Shown piece by piece: positions 36,117 to 46,990 of a stretch of DNA of 64,000 nt (within the stretch, counting starts at the first letter, position 1; each line of letters opens with the position of its first letter). The notes under the pieces were generated by a model. That model searched no databases. It saw only the letters and a list, made by a program, of their open reading frames with translations, and was not told the origin of the DNA. The DNA comes from Morchella semilibera (Eukaryota; Ascomycota; Pezizomycetes; Pezizales; Morchellaceae): the NCBI GenBank assembly GCA_009192285.1, contig CM018603.1:4438062-4502061 (forward strand), read 5' to 3'. Made by a program: the position numbers and the translations under genes.

Positions 36117-38887
36117 CTATCTCTGTCTTTTCGGTCCATCTAGTCTCTGTGCCTCTAATTCATGTGCCCTATATCTTTTCAACCTGTTCCTATCTTCTGC
36201 ACTATCAGATGCAAGCGTACCATACTTCATTGCTACCTCACTTTCTAGTACTTCCTGTGCTTCATCTCTATCAACCCGCAGATCCTCTTGAATGAATTCA
36301 ATTATAAGTTCCGGAACTATAACCTCTAGAAGTAGTTGTAGGTTGAAGACTGTTGGCGTTCCAACCTCTTCCATTCGTGCTTTTAGGGTACTAGAATAAC
36401 CAGCTTCTAACACAAGCGGTGCGATGTTTGGATGTGCTGTAAATATTTGAGGTGAATTAGCAAGTATTATAAGTATACTGAAATGATTTTATTGCGATCC
36501 TATACCTACCAGTTGAATAATAGCCCGTCGGAACAGTATCAATTTGATTGTTGATTTCAACGTGTACAGGATTTTTTCCAGGAATGCGAGGTATTTCTCT
36601 TCTTTTAACAAATGCCGGATAGTAGGGTGATTTGGAAAAATCTTGAATAATGCTTCTGATAGTGACATCATAAAATGGATTTTGCAAACGTTGATTGAGT
36701 GCTTGTTCACTTATATTTTGTTTCAACCAGTCCAAACTAGGCCACCCATTGGTTTTGGCTGAATCTAGAATAGTCTTCTCCTCTTGGTCAAATCTGTGAA
36801 TATATTCTTCAAAATAGTTGGTTTCTAGTGAAGCAGGATTGGTTCGGATGGTACTGGAAGTAGTATAGGGGTTTACTGTAATAGTATCCTCATACTCCGA
36901 AGAACCTAACAATTGTATCAGTATATAAAATTATTATTTCCGTTGAAGTCTGGCAAATCCCTACTAGATGAACTACCCTCAAATGCAATACTTTCCGGCT
37001 CAATTGGATGTTGAGTAACAGGTTTTGTATTACTGCATAAAGTATTTTTACTCTTACGATCCGCAGGGTGGCAGTTGGTTGTACATTGGCGTCTTGCATG
37101 ATAACATGAGCAACGATTGGTTTGACATTTGTTGCGGCAAAGACATGCAATTGGCGGAAAGGACTATACATAAATATGATTATTCAGATCTCAATATTAT
37201 GCTCCTTCTTAACTTACTTGAATTATGCGATTAGAACCAGCTAAACGCGCTGCACTTCTGATTCTAATTTGGGTGTAGTTTGACTCTTCTGGTGGCATGA
37301 ACTCAATTGAATTCTCAACGCGTTGGATTTGGCTGATATCACATACTCCTTCTATCAAGCCCCACTGGCTTAATAGTTTGAAGCTATTCGGCCTAGGAAT
37401 TGATTCGATTCGGCAAATCAATCTCTTTGGATCCATAACTGATCGATCAGCTTTTGGAATTTTGAGAGAAACAAGATCCCCAATAGCAAAAAACAGGTAC
37501 TGGATTGTTTTTTGCATCTCTATCGATCATGATAGAACGAGCTTTAGCGGTTGAAATACGGACGGAGTCGTGAATTGCATTCCGTTCTCGTTGGATTTGA
37601 TCGAATTGTATCAAATCGGGATCGATGATTGGTAGCTGTGAATTAACCTCTGAAATAGTATCAGGAGTAATATGATCATGAATTATATTGTTGTCATTGC
37701 ACGGTAAGGATAAGTAATCAAGGCTACGAGCACCGGCTGAGTTCAGTATACTATTGATTCCTGATGAATCACTGAAAGCGGATGGTAAATGAGGATTGGT
37801 ATCAGGATCTACAGGAATTGATTCGTCCGTGATTTCGGTATTTCGACGTTCGGTAAATATTATCCTTTCCCCATACATTCGTTGACCATACACTATTTCA
37901 TAAGGTGTTTTATTTGTAACCGAATGTTTTTGGGTATTCATCGACAGTATCGCTTCCGGAATTGCAAGGCTCCAGTGAATCGATTGGTGATCCTGCATCC
38001 AAGCACCAAGTTTTTCCTTTAAGACCCCATTTGCTTGTTCAATCATACCTTGACTCTGCGGGTGACGTGCTCTACCATTGATCACCTGTTATTGACTTAG
38101 TCAGATTTCATTCACAACAATAAAGCGTCAATTATTAGTTTTGAATTTATACTTTAATTCCGTGTGTTCGCAAAAGAATTAACAGACTTCCTTTAAACTC
38201 ACTACCATTATCACATTGCAAAATATATGGAACTCCCATATGCGTAATCCATTGTGACATCACCTTTGCCACGGCATTGCTACTTTTGTTCTCCAGTGGA
38301 TATGCTTGCGAGAATTTACTAAAATGATCTCTAACATGACATATCCATCTGAAGTTCCCATCAGCTTGCGAGCTCATATCAATGAGATCAACCTGAACTC
38401 GTTCAAAAAGCCTTTGAACTACAATCGGTTTTATTGGTGCTGATTGTTTCTGGGATCTTTTCGTTGCACAAGTTGAGCAATGCCTTAAAATGAACTCAAC
38501 CTCTGTTCTGGTCACACCATAATAATCACGGTCCAGTTCATCAAATGTCTTTTGACGACCAGCATGAGTAAGATTCAAGTGTGTCCGAACTACAAGATCA
38601 AAAACATCATGATCATTGACAACAAACCGGAATGATTGCCCTTTCGCTCTATACCTCAAACGCCCTTCAAAGAGATCATACTTCATTTTGACCTCGTGCC
38701 TCAATTGCTTTCCCACATCAACATCCATTGGTACTTTGTTCAACATACGGTTGATTGTTAGGATTTTGTCGATAGACGGTCTGGATCTATTTTTATTATT
38801 AGGGCTTCGAAGGTATTCGTGCCAGGCAAGAACAGCCTGTTCGCTAAAGGGAGAGGACGGCATAGTTGATATTGCTTGTGAAGCCAT
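36117..38887 (-). CDS. DDE integrase/transposase, Ginger/KRBA2-like, five exons
   Basis: Proposed exons are 38887-38153, 38085-37218, 37163-36977, 36905-36510 and 36436-36117. Introns are 67, 54, 71 and 73 nt and keep frame throughout, except for one extra base in an A6 run (37488-37493). The product is about 834 residues. Exon 1 has an HX4H...CX2C zinc site (H103, H108, C137, C140) and the catalytic D167 and D226. E261 follows at the start of exon 2, inside HPQSQGMIEQANG. Exon 2 ends in an SH3-like domain (AIGDLVSLKIPKADRS, then RLICRIESI). Exon 3 has a cysteine cluster, CxCxxxCxxxxCxCxxxxxxCxxxCH, as in KRBA2/Ginger-type proteins. Exons 4-5 add about 240 unfamiliar residues. If the GTAGTT donor at 36976 is not used, the integrase stops at 36918 and the tail is a separate gene starting at 36912. 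No retrotransposon partners are present. Confidence 0.75.
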
Positions 38888-38962
38888 ACTGCTAAACAGA
38901 ACGAAGAGTCAACACACAGATGAGTTTGCTACTCGATCCCGTCTAAAGGGGATGATTCATGG

Positions 38963-38969
38963 CTTTATA
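38963..38969 (-). promoter_or_regulatory. TATA box of the integrase gene
   Basis: TATAAAG on the minus strand lies about 75 bp upstream of the integrase ATG at 38887, a suitable distance for a core promoter with a short 5' UTR. Confidence 0.4.
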
Positions 38970-39454
38970 AACTGCTGATTGACTCATACATCACAAATCA
39001 CAATACTACAAATAATACTAACGAGCATACCTTTACCAACATAAATGATAAGTAACATATTTCCAGACTTCGATTAACTTACATAAAGGGTCTATGCGAA
39101 TTCTCTCACTTCGATGCTGATATATATGAGTCAGAGCGCTGGCAAGTTTGGTTCCTATAGTACCATGCTGGTAACCATAATGCATCAGAAGCAAAAGAAG
39201 CAAAAGGATGTGCGATCGGTTCCGGCTGTTTTATCTCTTGGTCTCACTCATGTACAATGTAAGGTGGCGCAAGATAAACAGCCGGGGCATTACGCTCTTG
39301 GATCGCAATGAATAAATTCACTCCCCAAGCGGACAGCCCTCTTCCTCCCCTTCAATATACTCAGTAAGGCTTGCCCAAATAATAAGGGTAGCACTGAGCG
39401 AGGGAGCTCTCATTAGGTTATCTCCAAACTAAAACCTTTTTTCATAGATTATTA

Positions 39455-39523
39455 GGCAGCACCTAGGTTCGAACCATAGCACTATCGGTGATATCTCAGA
39501 TGTTTACCACTACACTAGGTAGC
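39455..39523 (-). pseudogene. Degenerate tRNA or tRNA-derived SINE head
   Basis: The minus strand carries a perfect box A (TAGTGTAGTGG) and a perfect box B (GGTTCGAACC) at tRNA spacing. The D-arm folds (TGT...ACA), and GCTACCT can pair with AGGT-GC if one base was lost. The anticodon stem and T-stem do not pair properly, so it should not make a functional tRNA. The D-arm resembles tRNA-Asp/Gly. It may be a decayed tRNA gene or the promoter part of a SINE. Confidence 0.5.
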
Positions 39524-39673
39524 GATTTGCACAGAAAGTACCTTCCAATGTATCTCATATTGACAGGTCTCAGTTGATATATAGTCGCCCATACATCAAC
39601 ATTATCTGTTGATCAACTGCATCTCCACCTCATCAACGTTGACATATGGAGGGGCCCACCGGACAACGTTGAC

Positions 39674-41429
39674 GGATAAGAATGGTTGGCGGCAAGGCCA
39701 GAGCAGTGGCCACATTCGATGCCAAGCGTCACCAGGTATCACTCGGATTCTGATATCCCTGTCCACAACGAAGTTATCTTTTTTTTGTTTAATTCATTGA
39801 TTACATGCAGACTTTCGGCTACGGAAGTAACGTACTCTTTTTTAGAATCTGTTCTTGTCTACCGCTATCTGCAATAAAATAAACAAAAAATGAAATAAAC
39901 ATATGAATAAAAATACAAATAAAATGATTAAACCTCTAAAGAAACCTAAACATACAATCCAACATTTTCCGTCGCCTAGCATCACAAGTGAAGTGTCAAT
40001 CACTTTTATCGCTAGTTTTCCTAGCTTCTGGCCTCTTGGGCTTACTCCCATGCTCCTCCTTCCTATTTCCACTTGGCTGCAACAAAGTCAATTACCAATA
40101 TTGGCATGGTGCGCTACAAAGCAGTGGGGATTAATGACTATTATACAAGGCTGTACGGCTACCTGTAGTATTAGCGTCTCATCTAATCCCCTTCGGACGA
40201 AAAGAGGTTCCAAACCTGAATTCGAAATTTCTAGGCGTATATTCGCCGATTATTTTGACATTTAACTGAATCGAGCATCTAGTTGGATAACCTACCAGTA
40301 CTAGACGGCTATTGTCTCGCTTATTTCTGGACTTATCCGCTCCGGTTGGGAGCCACTACGTAATGAAATTCTGGGAGCTAACCGTTGGATTTAGTAGTGC
40401 ATTTCGGCTTCACGATGCATGTGGCCTGGCCCACGCGACGTCCTCTTAGCGTTGCCTTCCTTAGTGCAAGCTAGCTAGCCTGCCTATCACGATGACCTCA
40501 CTACTCACAAAATATCCCTCGGTAATTGACATAACACACCAAGTTAATACATTCCGACATTCGATGGGATGCACTACTAGCAAAGCCATACCCCGCCAGA
40601 AACTTACAGAAGACCTTTTTTTTTTCTTTCATTTTTCAATAGCGGATGATCGTTCAAAGATAATAGCAATGAAGAGGGATTTCATAACGAATGTTCTTTT
40701 CTGGCTCGTGGGACTCATCCTACGCCTGCTCCTGTCAGGTTCCAGTAGACTAATGGTCGACTAGCGGTGGTGGTCTGTAAACATCACGGTAGTGTTGCCT
40801 CGGGGAGGAATGGTTGAACATTAGCTAAACTGATACCTGCTTTACCTATTATAACTAGCTTTGGGGCCATGTGGATTCAGAACCTAGAGCTACATAGCTC
40901 TAGGCTCGCCAGAAGCGAGTTTATATTTTGCGCTAGGCCTGTTTAACGTACCTTTATACCTATTGCGTCGCTACTTGTCTCCATAGTCTTCTAGTCTTTC
41001 GACAAGCGCTCCCGCCATACCATTCTGCTTTCGCAGAGAAAACCTTTTGCGATATGATGCAATACCTCATTACCCTACACCATGGTATCCACCTAACCAT
41101 ACTTCCACTGGTCTTCTCCTAATTTGAATCCTCTAGTGGCGATAGTGCGCCGCATTCAGGTTCGACCAAGGACTTTTGGCGCAGGCGGCCTTATTCTCCG
41201 AGCAACACATTCGGCGCGCAGCATTCTTTCTTGTACCTTTGCCACAATTCTCTCTCAGTGAAATTTCTTTAAATACCCCCCTCCCGCCCCAGCACTTTTG
41301 CTCACCAAAATTTTTTTGTGACATCCAGACCCATACGCTGAACCTCTGATCCTATAACCCATAAAATCTTCCACTCTCAAACCCCAAAACCTAATCTAAC
41401 TTCCTCAAACCAATCTCATTCTTATAAAA
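39674..41429. other. No supported gene
   Basis: The frames here are short. One at 40567 begins MGCTTSK, which looks like an acylation signal, but nothing else supports it. Confidence 0.4.
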
Positions 41430-42319
41430 ATGAATACCTCAAACACCCAAAACAATAATGCCGATAACAATGGTGTTGGAAATTACGGTTATGTTACTCT
41501 ATCCCAATTCATGCAGGGTAGTAGTTATCTTGTGGACACTCAAAGGCTCGTCAAGTGGACTGAAGTGGAGTTTGCTGCCATCCTTGCTGGGTATAATACC
41601 GTTGGCGCTCATGAAGTGTAAGCATCCCCATTACGATACTCCGTTGATTACACTAACCCCCATACAGTGCCCCAGCTTATGAATGTGACTCTCCTGAAGT
41701 CACTGAATTTATCAACCGTCAAACTGAGAACTTGCGTCATTAGTAAGCCCTCCTCCACTTTCTAACCCTTTCTACTGATACCGCTTACTAACTATATATG
41801 ACTAGCAACTCTCTTGGCGTCAGAGCCCCTCGCATCGAGACTCTTCACTCAACGATGTCCGAAGACCTCGCCCGATACCGCTCCCTACGAGCCGAGCGTC
41901 GCCGAGATCTCGAGTACCTGGCCAGGACTGGTTTTGTCATCCATCTACCCCACGAACATCCCATCAACGATGATCGCAACCCAAACATCGCCCCTGAAGT
42001 CGCCACTGTGCGCTCCATCCTCTTTACCCATATCGAGAAGGTAGATGATATGATCGAAGTCCTTATCCCCGGTATGAAGATCATCGAGAAGGCAATCATG
42101 AAGGAGCTGAAATGCTGCTTGCAAGATGATCTTCGTGCTGTCTTCGTTTTGGCACCACTTAGGGAAATGTCAGCTGAAGAGGAGATCCATGCCCTTGGCA
42201 GATCTAGAAGCTTTGATTTGACCGGAATGAGAAATGAACGTCAGCTCGCGTATAGGAGCTGGAATGAGACATTCAGAACCCGTTTTGAGGGCCACTGCCC
42301 GAGGTGTGATAAGGTGTGA
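41430..42319 (+). CDS. Three-exon orphan protein, 258 aa
   Basis: Exons 41430-41617, 41668-41742 and 41806-42319 join in frame. Intron 1 (50 nt) and intron 2 (63 nt) both have donor GTAAGC, branch sites CACTAAC and TACTAAC, and CAG/TAG acceptors. The N-terminus is Asn-rich (residues 1-18), then a segment with FMQGSSYL and VKWTEVEFAAILAGY. The third exon is strongly helical, beginning with MSEDLARYRSLRAERRRDLE, whose MSEDLARYR partly fits the nine-residue array motif. A Leu/Ile-rich helix follows around IEVLIPGMKIIEKAIMKEL. The C-terminus ends in CPRCDKV, a lone CxxC. It sits at the start of the plus-strand array and may be a longer, intron-containing relative. Function unknown. Confidence 0.75.
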
Positions 42320-44953
42320 ATGGTTTGGAGTTTCGTGGTTGTTATCACGTACTTTTTCATTATTATTATTATTCATGTATATATATGTGGCTCGAGATGA
42401 GCTAGGCGATGTCGAACTTTTGGTTTGATTATATTTATATTATTGCCGAGAAATTGGTAGTGGTTTATCAAAATAATATTATCTTATTATCTCGTAATTG
42501 AAATTGGTTCCATAATGATTAGCGTGATGGCCCAGATTTGATTAGATATCCTCTCCTATCTCAGTGTGGCGTTGTGGCACTCTCGTGGGGCATTTGTCAT
42601 GAGGATATAATGTAAGTAATTTCTTAGGTGGATATATCACTTTCTGTCTGCTAAGTCTTATCATCATATTTACATAATATATCTACAGTTACATTGTTAA
42701 ACACTCTCTTCCTCGTGTCAAGAAGTGGGCTTCTTCACCGTGATAATGGTATTTGTGCTTCATAAACTATCACTCGACGGTGGTAGTTGCCTGTCAATGC
42801 CGACTGATGCCACAAATGTATGTAGTAGTGCAACGAGTGTGGCATTTGTGCACTTGACGTTTTTTGAATTGTGCTTATTAACCTAGCGCCTTAATCAGAG
42901 GTGGTAAGCTGTTTGCTCAGCAAGAACCTTAGCCGAGGAAGGCAAAGTGGATGATTACAAATGGGTAGCTGACTGAGGTGGAGCATTTCTGTGTGTTGGT
43001 TACACCAAGAGTATTTCTCAACCGAAACAGCCCCATACTGATTAGTCATATGTTTTAGTTTTAATGGGATTGTGGAGTCATTGATTCTTCCCTTCCTTGT
43101 TTTTAGATACTTTTGTGACAAGCGTAGCTCCCTAAAAGATGTACATACTGATAAAACCTCTGGGCTAAGAGGATACATGAGCGCGAGCTCTTTGTTTTTA
43201 CTTCGTTTCCTTGTCTTCATTTTTCTTTCTTTTGTTTTGAGCGGCCACCCTATTTTATGAGTTATATCTATGGTGACGAAAGGAAATGTCCCGGCGTTGT
43301 CGGGTAGGAAAACATAATGAAGAGAAGTACTAAGAAAAGGAAAAGATAAGAAAAGAAGAAAACAAAAACAAAGAAACATAGACAGGAGCTCCTCTAGATG
43401 AGCTGTTCTCCCTACCCACTCTTCCAACTGCTCCATATCCAGGTCTTCCTACCCTTATTCAAAGGGGGGGGGGAAGATATTGAACCCATCTCCGGTACCC
43501 GGAGCATATGATTGGGCATATGCGCCGTCTCACCTTCTCTTCTATCCATATTAATTCCGGGATTAGTAGTATCCCACACTCCCTCCTCAAATCCTTTATA
43601 ATTATCCGCTCCTCCCAATCTTCTACTTTGGTACCATTCCCGGGTGCTGGGTGTAGCGGACAGGGGTAGATGATTGTGTGGCTGTGCGATGTGGCTTATA
43701 TAACGTGTATTCAACCCAAATCCTACCTGACAAACCATTCAACTGGGATCTGTGCCAGTGGCAGTGCTGGTCAATGATAATTCGCACCAGAAAGTTTGCT
43801 GGTATGCTGGCGCAAAAATGGCGGGAGTCCGTTGTGCCACTCTGCGCAAGATTTTTTTTTTTTAGCGAGGTGGCGATATATTGGGTTGTTTGAGTAGACA
43901 CAGGATATCTTTTGGCTAATATGTGTTAAGTATGGGGGGGGGGGCATTTTTTGGCAATAATCTCTGTGGTCTTCGTTTTCTATCAGAGTCCTTCAGTTGG
44001 TCCGGGTTTCGCTTTCAAAACGAAAGCAGCTAAGATCGCGTCCGCTCCTGCAGCTGACATGTGACTTTAAATACTTAATGCTAAATATTCTGTCCTTGAG
44101 TATTTTTCAGTCTGTTGCTGCGTTTGTCCATAGTTCAATGTGCTAAGGGCAAACCCTTGGCTACTTGAGTTTCCTTTTCACTTTAAAAATAGGAAACAGG
44201 AATCAACTGAAAGCCTCTATTCAGGTCGTTTGGAGAAGATGGCACGGGCTAGCTGGTTGATATCCGCACAGGTGTTGGCGGCCTAGGAGGGTTTTCGGTG
44301 GTGAGTTCAACAAGGAGTTCAGGGTGTATCTTGTACAGAATAGTTGCCACACACTCTTCTTTCCCCGTCTACCGTGCTGCTGTTTCCGTCCTCCGGCGCC
44401 GTGATCTAAACTTTCCGCGGTTTATGGTAAAGGAAGTCTCTTGTTAGCTAGACCTTTCTTTGCGCGTACTGGTACTTTCTTAATCTTTTAAGGCCTCATC
44501 CATTGTGTTCTTGTTCTTTATCAATTGACTACGATATTTAGTCAAAGCAAACGTCTCACAGCACAATATGGTGGCATATATTTCGATTTCGTCTACATCA
44601 CCGTAAAGACGGAGTTAGAAACAGCCAACGAAAGAGGTTACCGCGCATGATCGAGCTCAAAAGGGATCGGTGAACACCGTATGTGGAAAGTCCAAATACC
44701 CTTACAGCGCACTCCCCTAAAATTATTTCGGATAGTCCCGATTTCCCTTGGATCAGCGCTAGAGTTGGGGGAGACATTACCCTGTCGGAGGAAATGTTAC
44801 AGTTGGGCAGCGAACCGGTAACACCCGCCCCAGTGCGTTTACTTGAAAACCACCTTCAACCGCCATCACAGCACAAACAAACTCTACTACGAACCCGCAG
44901 TTGTACCAGCTTTTTCAAACACTCTTTGTCGGCTACGGATAGGACCCTCAGAA
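42320..44953. other. No supported gene
   Basis: G-runs lie at 43464-43473 and 43934-43944. A minus-strand frame of 181 codons (42891-43436) has an ATG but no domain or splice support, and I leave it unannotated. A small hairpin, GCTTTC-AAAAC-GAAAGC, lies near 44011-44027. Confidence 0.35.
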
Positions 44954-45023
44954 GTAGGTGCTCCATAGTCCAAAATGCCCCGTCCGCATCCACGACCACC
45001 GACCTAACCTAACCCCCCCTTAG
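44954..45023 (+). other. Candidate 5' UTR intron of the gene at 45027
   Basis: Donor GTAGGT, tandem CTAAC branch words and acceptor TAG bound a 70-nt interval that ends 3 nt before the ATG. Confidence 0.5.
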
Positions 45024-45026
45024 AAA

Positions 45027-45431
45027 ATGAACTCCTCCGCCCCCGCCCCTGCAGGTACGAAGATGATCCTCGACCCCGCCCTCGTAGAGCAGGTCGCCTG
45101 GCACAAGTCCCAGATCCGCGCTCTCCTCAGAATCTACCACTACAGACAGTCACTCTCCTGTGTGGCCCTTACCAAGCTCTACTTTGGTGCCCTCGAGTCC
45201 CGCCAGCCGCCTATCGGCCTGCGCGGGAAGCTCACAACCAGGGAATGGCTCATTAGCTGTGTCATGTATTTCGAAGAGGATATGGAAAGGTGCCTCAGCC
45301 GTGCAAGGGATCTGGAGAATGCCTATAAAGACCTTTTGCTTGCCGCTGTGGAGAAATGGGAGGCGGAAGAGGCGGCAAAGCTGATGCAGGAAGGTCTGCA
45401 GGAAGAGTTGGATGGAGAGACAGAGGGATGA
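45027..45431 (+). CDS. Array protein 1, 134 aa, two-helix orphan family
   Basis: A single coding exon preceded by a candidate 70-nt 5' UTR intron. After a Ser/Ala/Pro leader, helix 1 contains the family motif IRALLRIYH (residues 30-38). A Pro/Gly linker (59-70) leads to helix 2 with VMYFEEDM (79-86), matching the second motif h-x-x-[LF]-E, and a long charged helix through residue 125. The C-terminus is acidic. There is no signal peptide or membrane segment, so an intracellular, perhaps self-associating protein is likely. Family unknown. Confidence 0.7.
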   Translation: MNSSAPAPAGTKMILDPALVEQVAWHKSQIRALLRIYHYRQSLSCVALTKLYFGALESRQPPIGLRGKLTTREWLISCVMYFEEDMERCLSRARDLENAYKDLLLAAVEKWEAEEAAKLMQEGLQEELDGETEG

Positions 45432-45720
45432 GAAGGATGGTTCGCGGTTGTGGCCTCTTCTGGTTCCGTTTGGATGGTTTAATATCGCAGTGGGGTTTTA
45501 ATAGGATCACTGTGGGTCTTTCACATGTTCTTTCTCATTTCTGGCTCGTGTGAATTTTTCTTTTCTTTTTTTTTCTTTCTTGTTTTCCCTCCCACCCGGA
45601 ACAACCTACAACCACATCCCCACAATCGAATGAAATCCCATAATTCCTGTCACCCAAAATCTTTTGATTAGGCGCAGATAAAGTCACCTAGACTCCACAT
45701 TCCTACAGAGAACTTCTAAC

Positions 45721-46060
45721 CATGTCTGGAATACAGCAAAGTCTGACCCCTCGCTTCCGCCGTGTCTTTCATCGACGGTCAAGATGCATACTGGGATCCA
45801 CGCCATTATACGAATCTACCACACTTATCATCGGTGCCAAAGTCTGATCTAGGGTGGAAGGCATTATCCAGGCCTGCGGCATGGTCCCGTCGACGGCGAA
45901 GGGTCGCTTCTTCTGTAGGAGGCGTGCCTTGTCGTGAGACGGAGAGGCACTATCATCGGTCCCATTGCCTAGGTGATGGTGGTAATAGGGAGAGGGAATA
46001 CCGTTGTATGTGTGTTGAGGAAGGCCAGGTTGCAGGAGCATGCCGTGGTCATGCATGATG
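45721..46060 (+). pseudogene. Possible degenerate array member
   Basis: ATG at 45721 follows CTAACC, as in array genes, and opens a short frame that ends at a TGA near 45844. Further on, GTIIGPIA, a stop and VMVVIG (about 45949-45990) resemble GTVAPIGPILGMMDVVLA of the gene at 49143. The frame is interrupted repeatedly, so this would be a dead copy. Resemblance is short and could be chance. Confidence 0.3.
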
Positions 46061-46565
46061 GGTGTGTGGGTTTAATCGAGCTAACTCGGGAGACTATGTT
46101 CATCGTTTTCTCCAATGAGAGGGATCAGTTGTGGAATCTTCCGACACGAGGACTGTTCTTTTTTTGCCGGTTGTGTAGACGCAAGATTTCGATACGGGTG
46201 TTATGGGTTTGTGAGACAGATAACAGTCTCTTCAAATTAGGAAGGGCACAAGTACTAATAGGCAGGTCCTCTATTCAACTGGATTCTCAGCTTAGCAGGA
46301 TGTGCTTTACCTCGCTGTGTCATGGTTCGTTTGTTTCTGGAGGCCTTTGGTTTTTTTTTTTGGCGAGCGTTGAATAAGCCTCTAACTTGAGCATGCTTTA
46401 TTAGGCACACGGACACGCAACCTCCATTCACCTCCATCCTCATCAATACACTGTCCCACCGCCGCCCCTCTTCATAGCCCCGCGGTACCTCATACAGGGA
46501 AGGCCACCAAAGCCAACCATCCTTGAACTGCGTCAGATCTATGGGAATTCTTCAATCTAGCGCGT

Positions 46566-46990
46566 GCTACATGGGGTAAGATTTACAAAAAGCTCTTTGG
46601 AGTTACTAAGATGAACCAGCCTTTGTCGGTCCTCACAGGTGCTAGCGCTGGCGCAACTGAGTCCTTCGTAGTTATGCCCTTCGAGCTTATCAATATCCAT
46701 CTTCAGGACAGGGCATCGGCGGGAAGGTCACTGGCATGATCGATGTGATTCAGAAAACCATCAAGGCCGAGTGTGTTTTAGCCATGTACAATGGGCTTGA
46801 GAGCGCAATGTGGAGACATGTTGTGTGGAACGCTGGTTACTTTGGTCTCATCTATCAGGTCAAATCCTTGCTGCCCAAGCAGGAAACCAAGAAGGGTCAG
46901 ATGCTGGACGGTCTTCTTGCTGGATCAATTGGTCGTACTTTCAGATGGAGGGACGGACACGTTGGTGTGGGGGGGGGGGTGCCGTGATCC
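46566..46990 (+). pseudogene. Fragment of mitochondrial 2-oxodicarboxylate carrier (ODC)
   Basis: Two frames together encode an internal part of a fungal 2-oxodicarboxylate carrier of the mitochondrial carrier family. Recognisable words are WGKIYKKLFG, LTGASAGATESFVV, MPFEL, AMYNGLES, MWRHVVWNAGYFG and LLAGSIG. The carrier signature after PFEL is degraded: residues normally basic read Asn and His. A one-base change near 46721-46724 shifts frame between the two halves. The 5' and 3' thirds are missing, and homology stops just before a G11 tract at 46969. The functional carrier exchanges 2-oxoadipate and 2-oxoglutarate across the inner membrane; this copy cannot. Confidence 0.85.

Larger units (their letters stand above)
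35884..39673 (-). mobile_element. Putative integrase-bearing DNA transposon (limits uncertain)
   Basis: The integrase gene (36117-38887) is bracketed by copies of the palindrome ATCAACGTTGAC at 35884-35895 and 39632-39643, plus GACAACGTTGAC at 39662-39673. Such repeated words near element ends often bind the transposase. I found no long terminal repeats and no clean terminal inverted repeats or target duplication. No reverse transcriptase, protease or gag frame occurs between the palindromes, which argues against an intact retrotransposon and for a Ginger-like cut-and-paste element or a domesticated gene. A tRNA-like sequence (39455-39523) lies inside the right boundary. Confidence 0.35.

Noticed and set aside
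35884-39673. LTR retrotransposon around the integrase
   Set aside because: No long direct repeats, primer-binding site, gag, protease or reverse transcriptase were found, and the gene has spliceosomal introns.
40492-40764. Frame with MGCTTSK and a hydrophobic stretch
   Set aside because: The acylation-like start is internal and the poly-Phe comes from a T-run; there is no other support.
42891-43738. Overlapping minus-strand frames of 181 and 108 codons
   Set aside because: Some helical character, but they are in different frames, with a G-run between and no splice sites or family.
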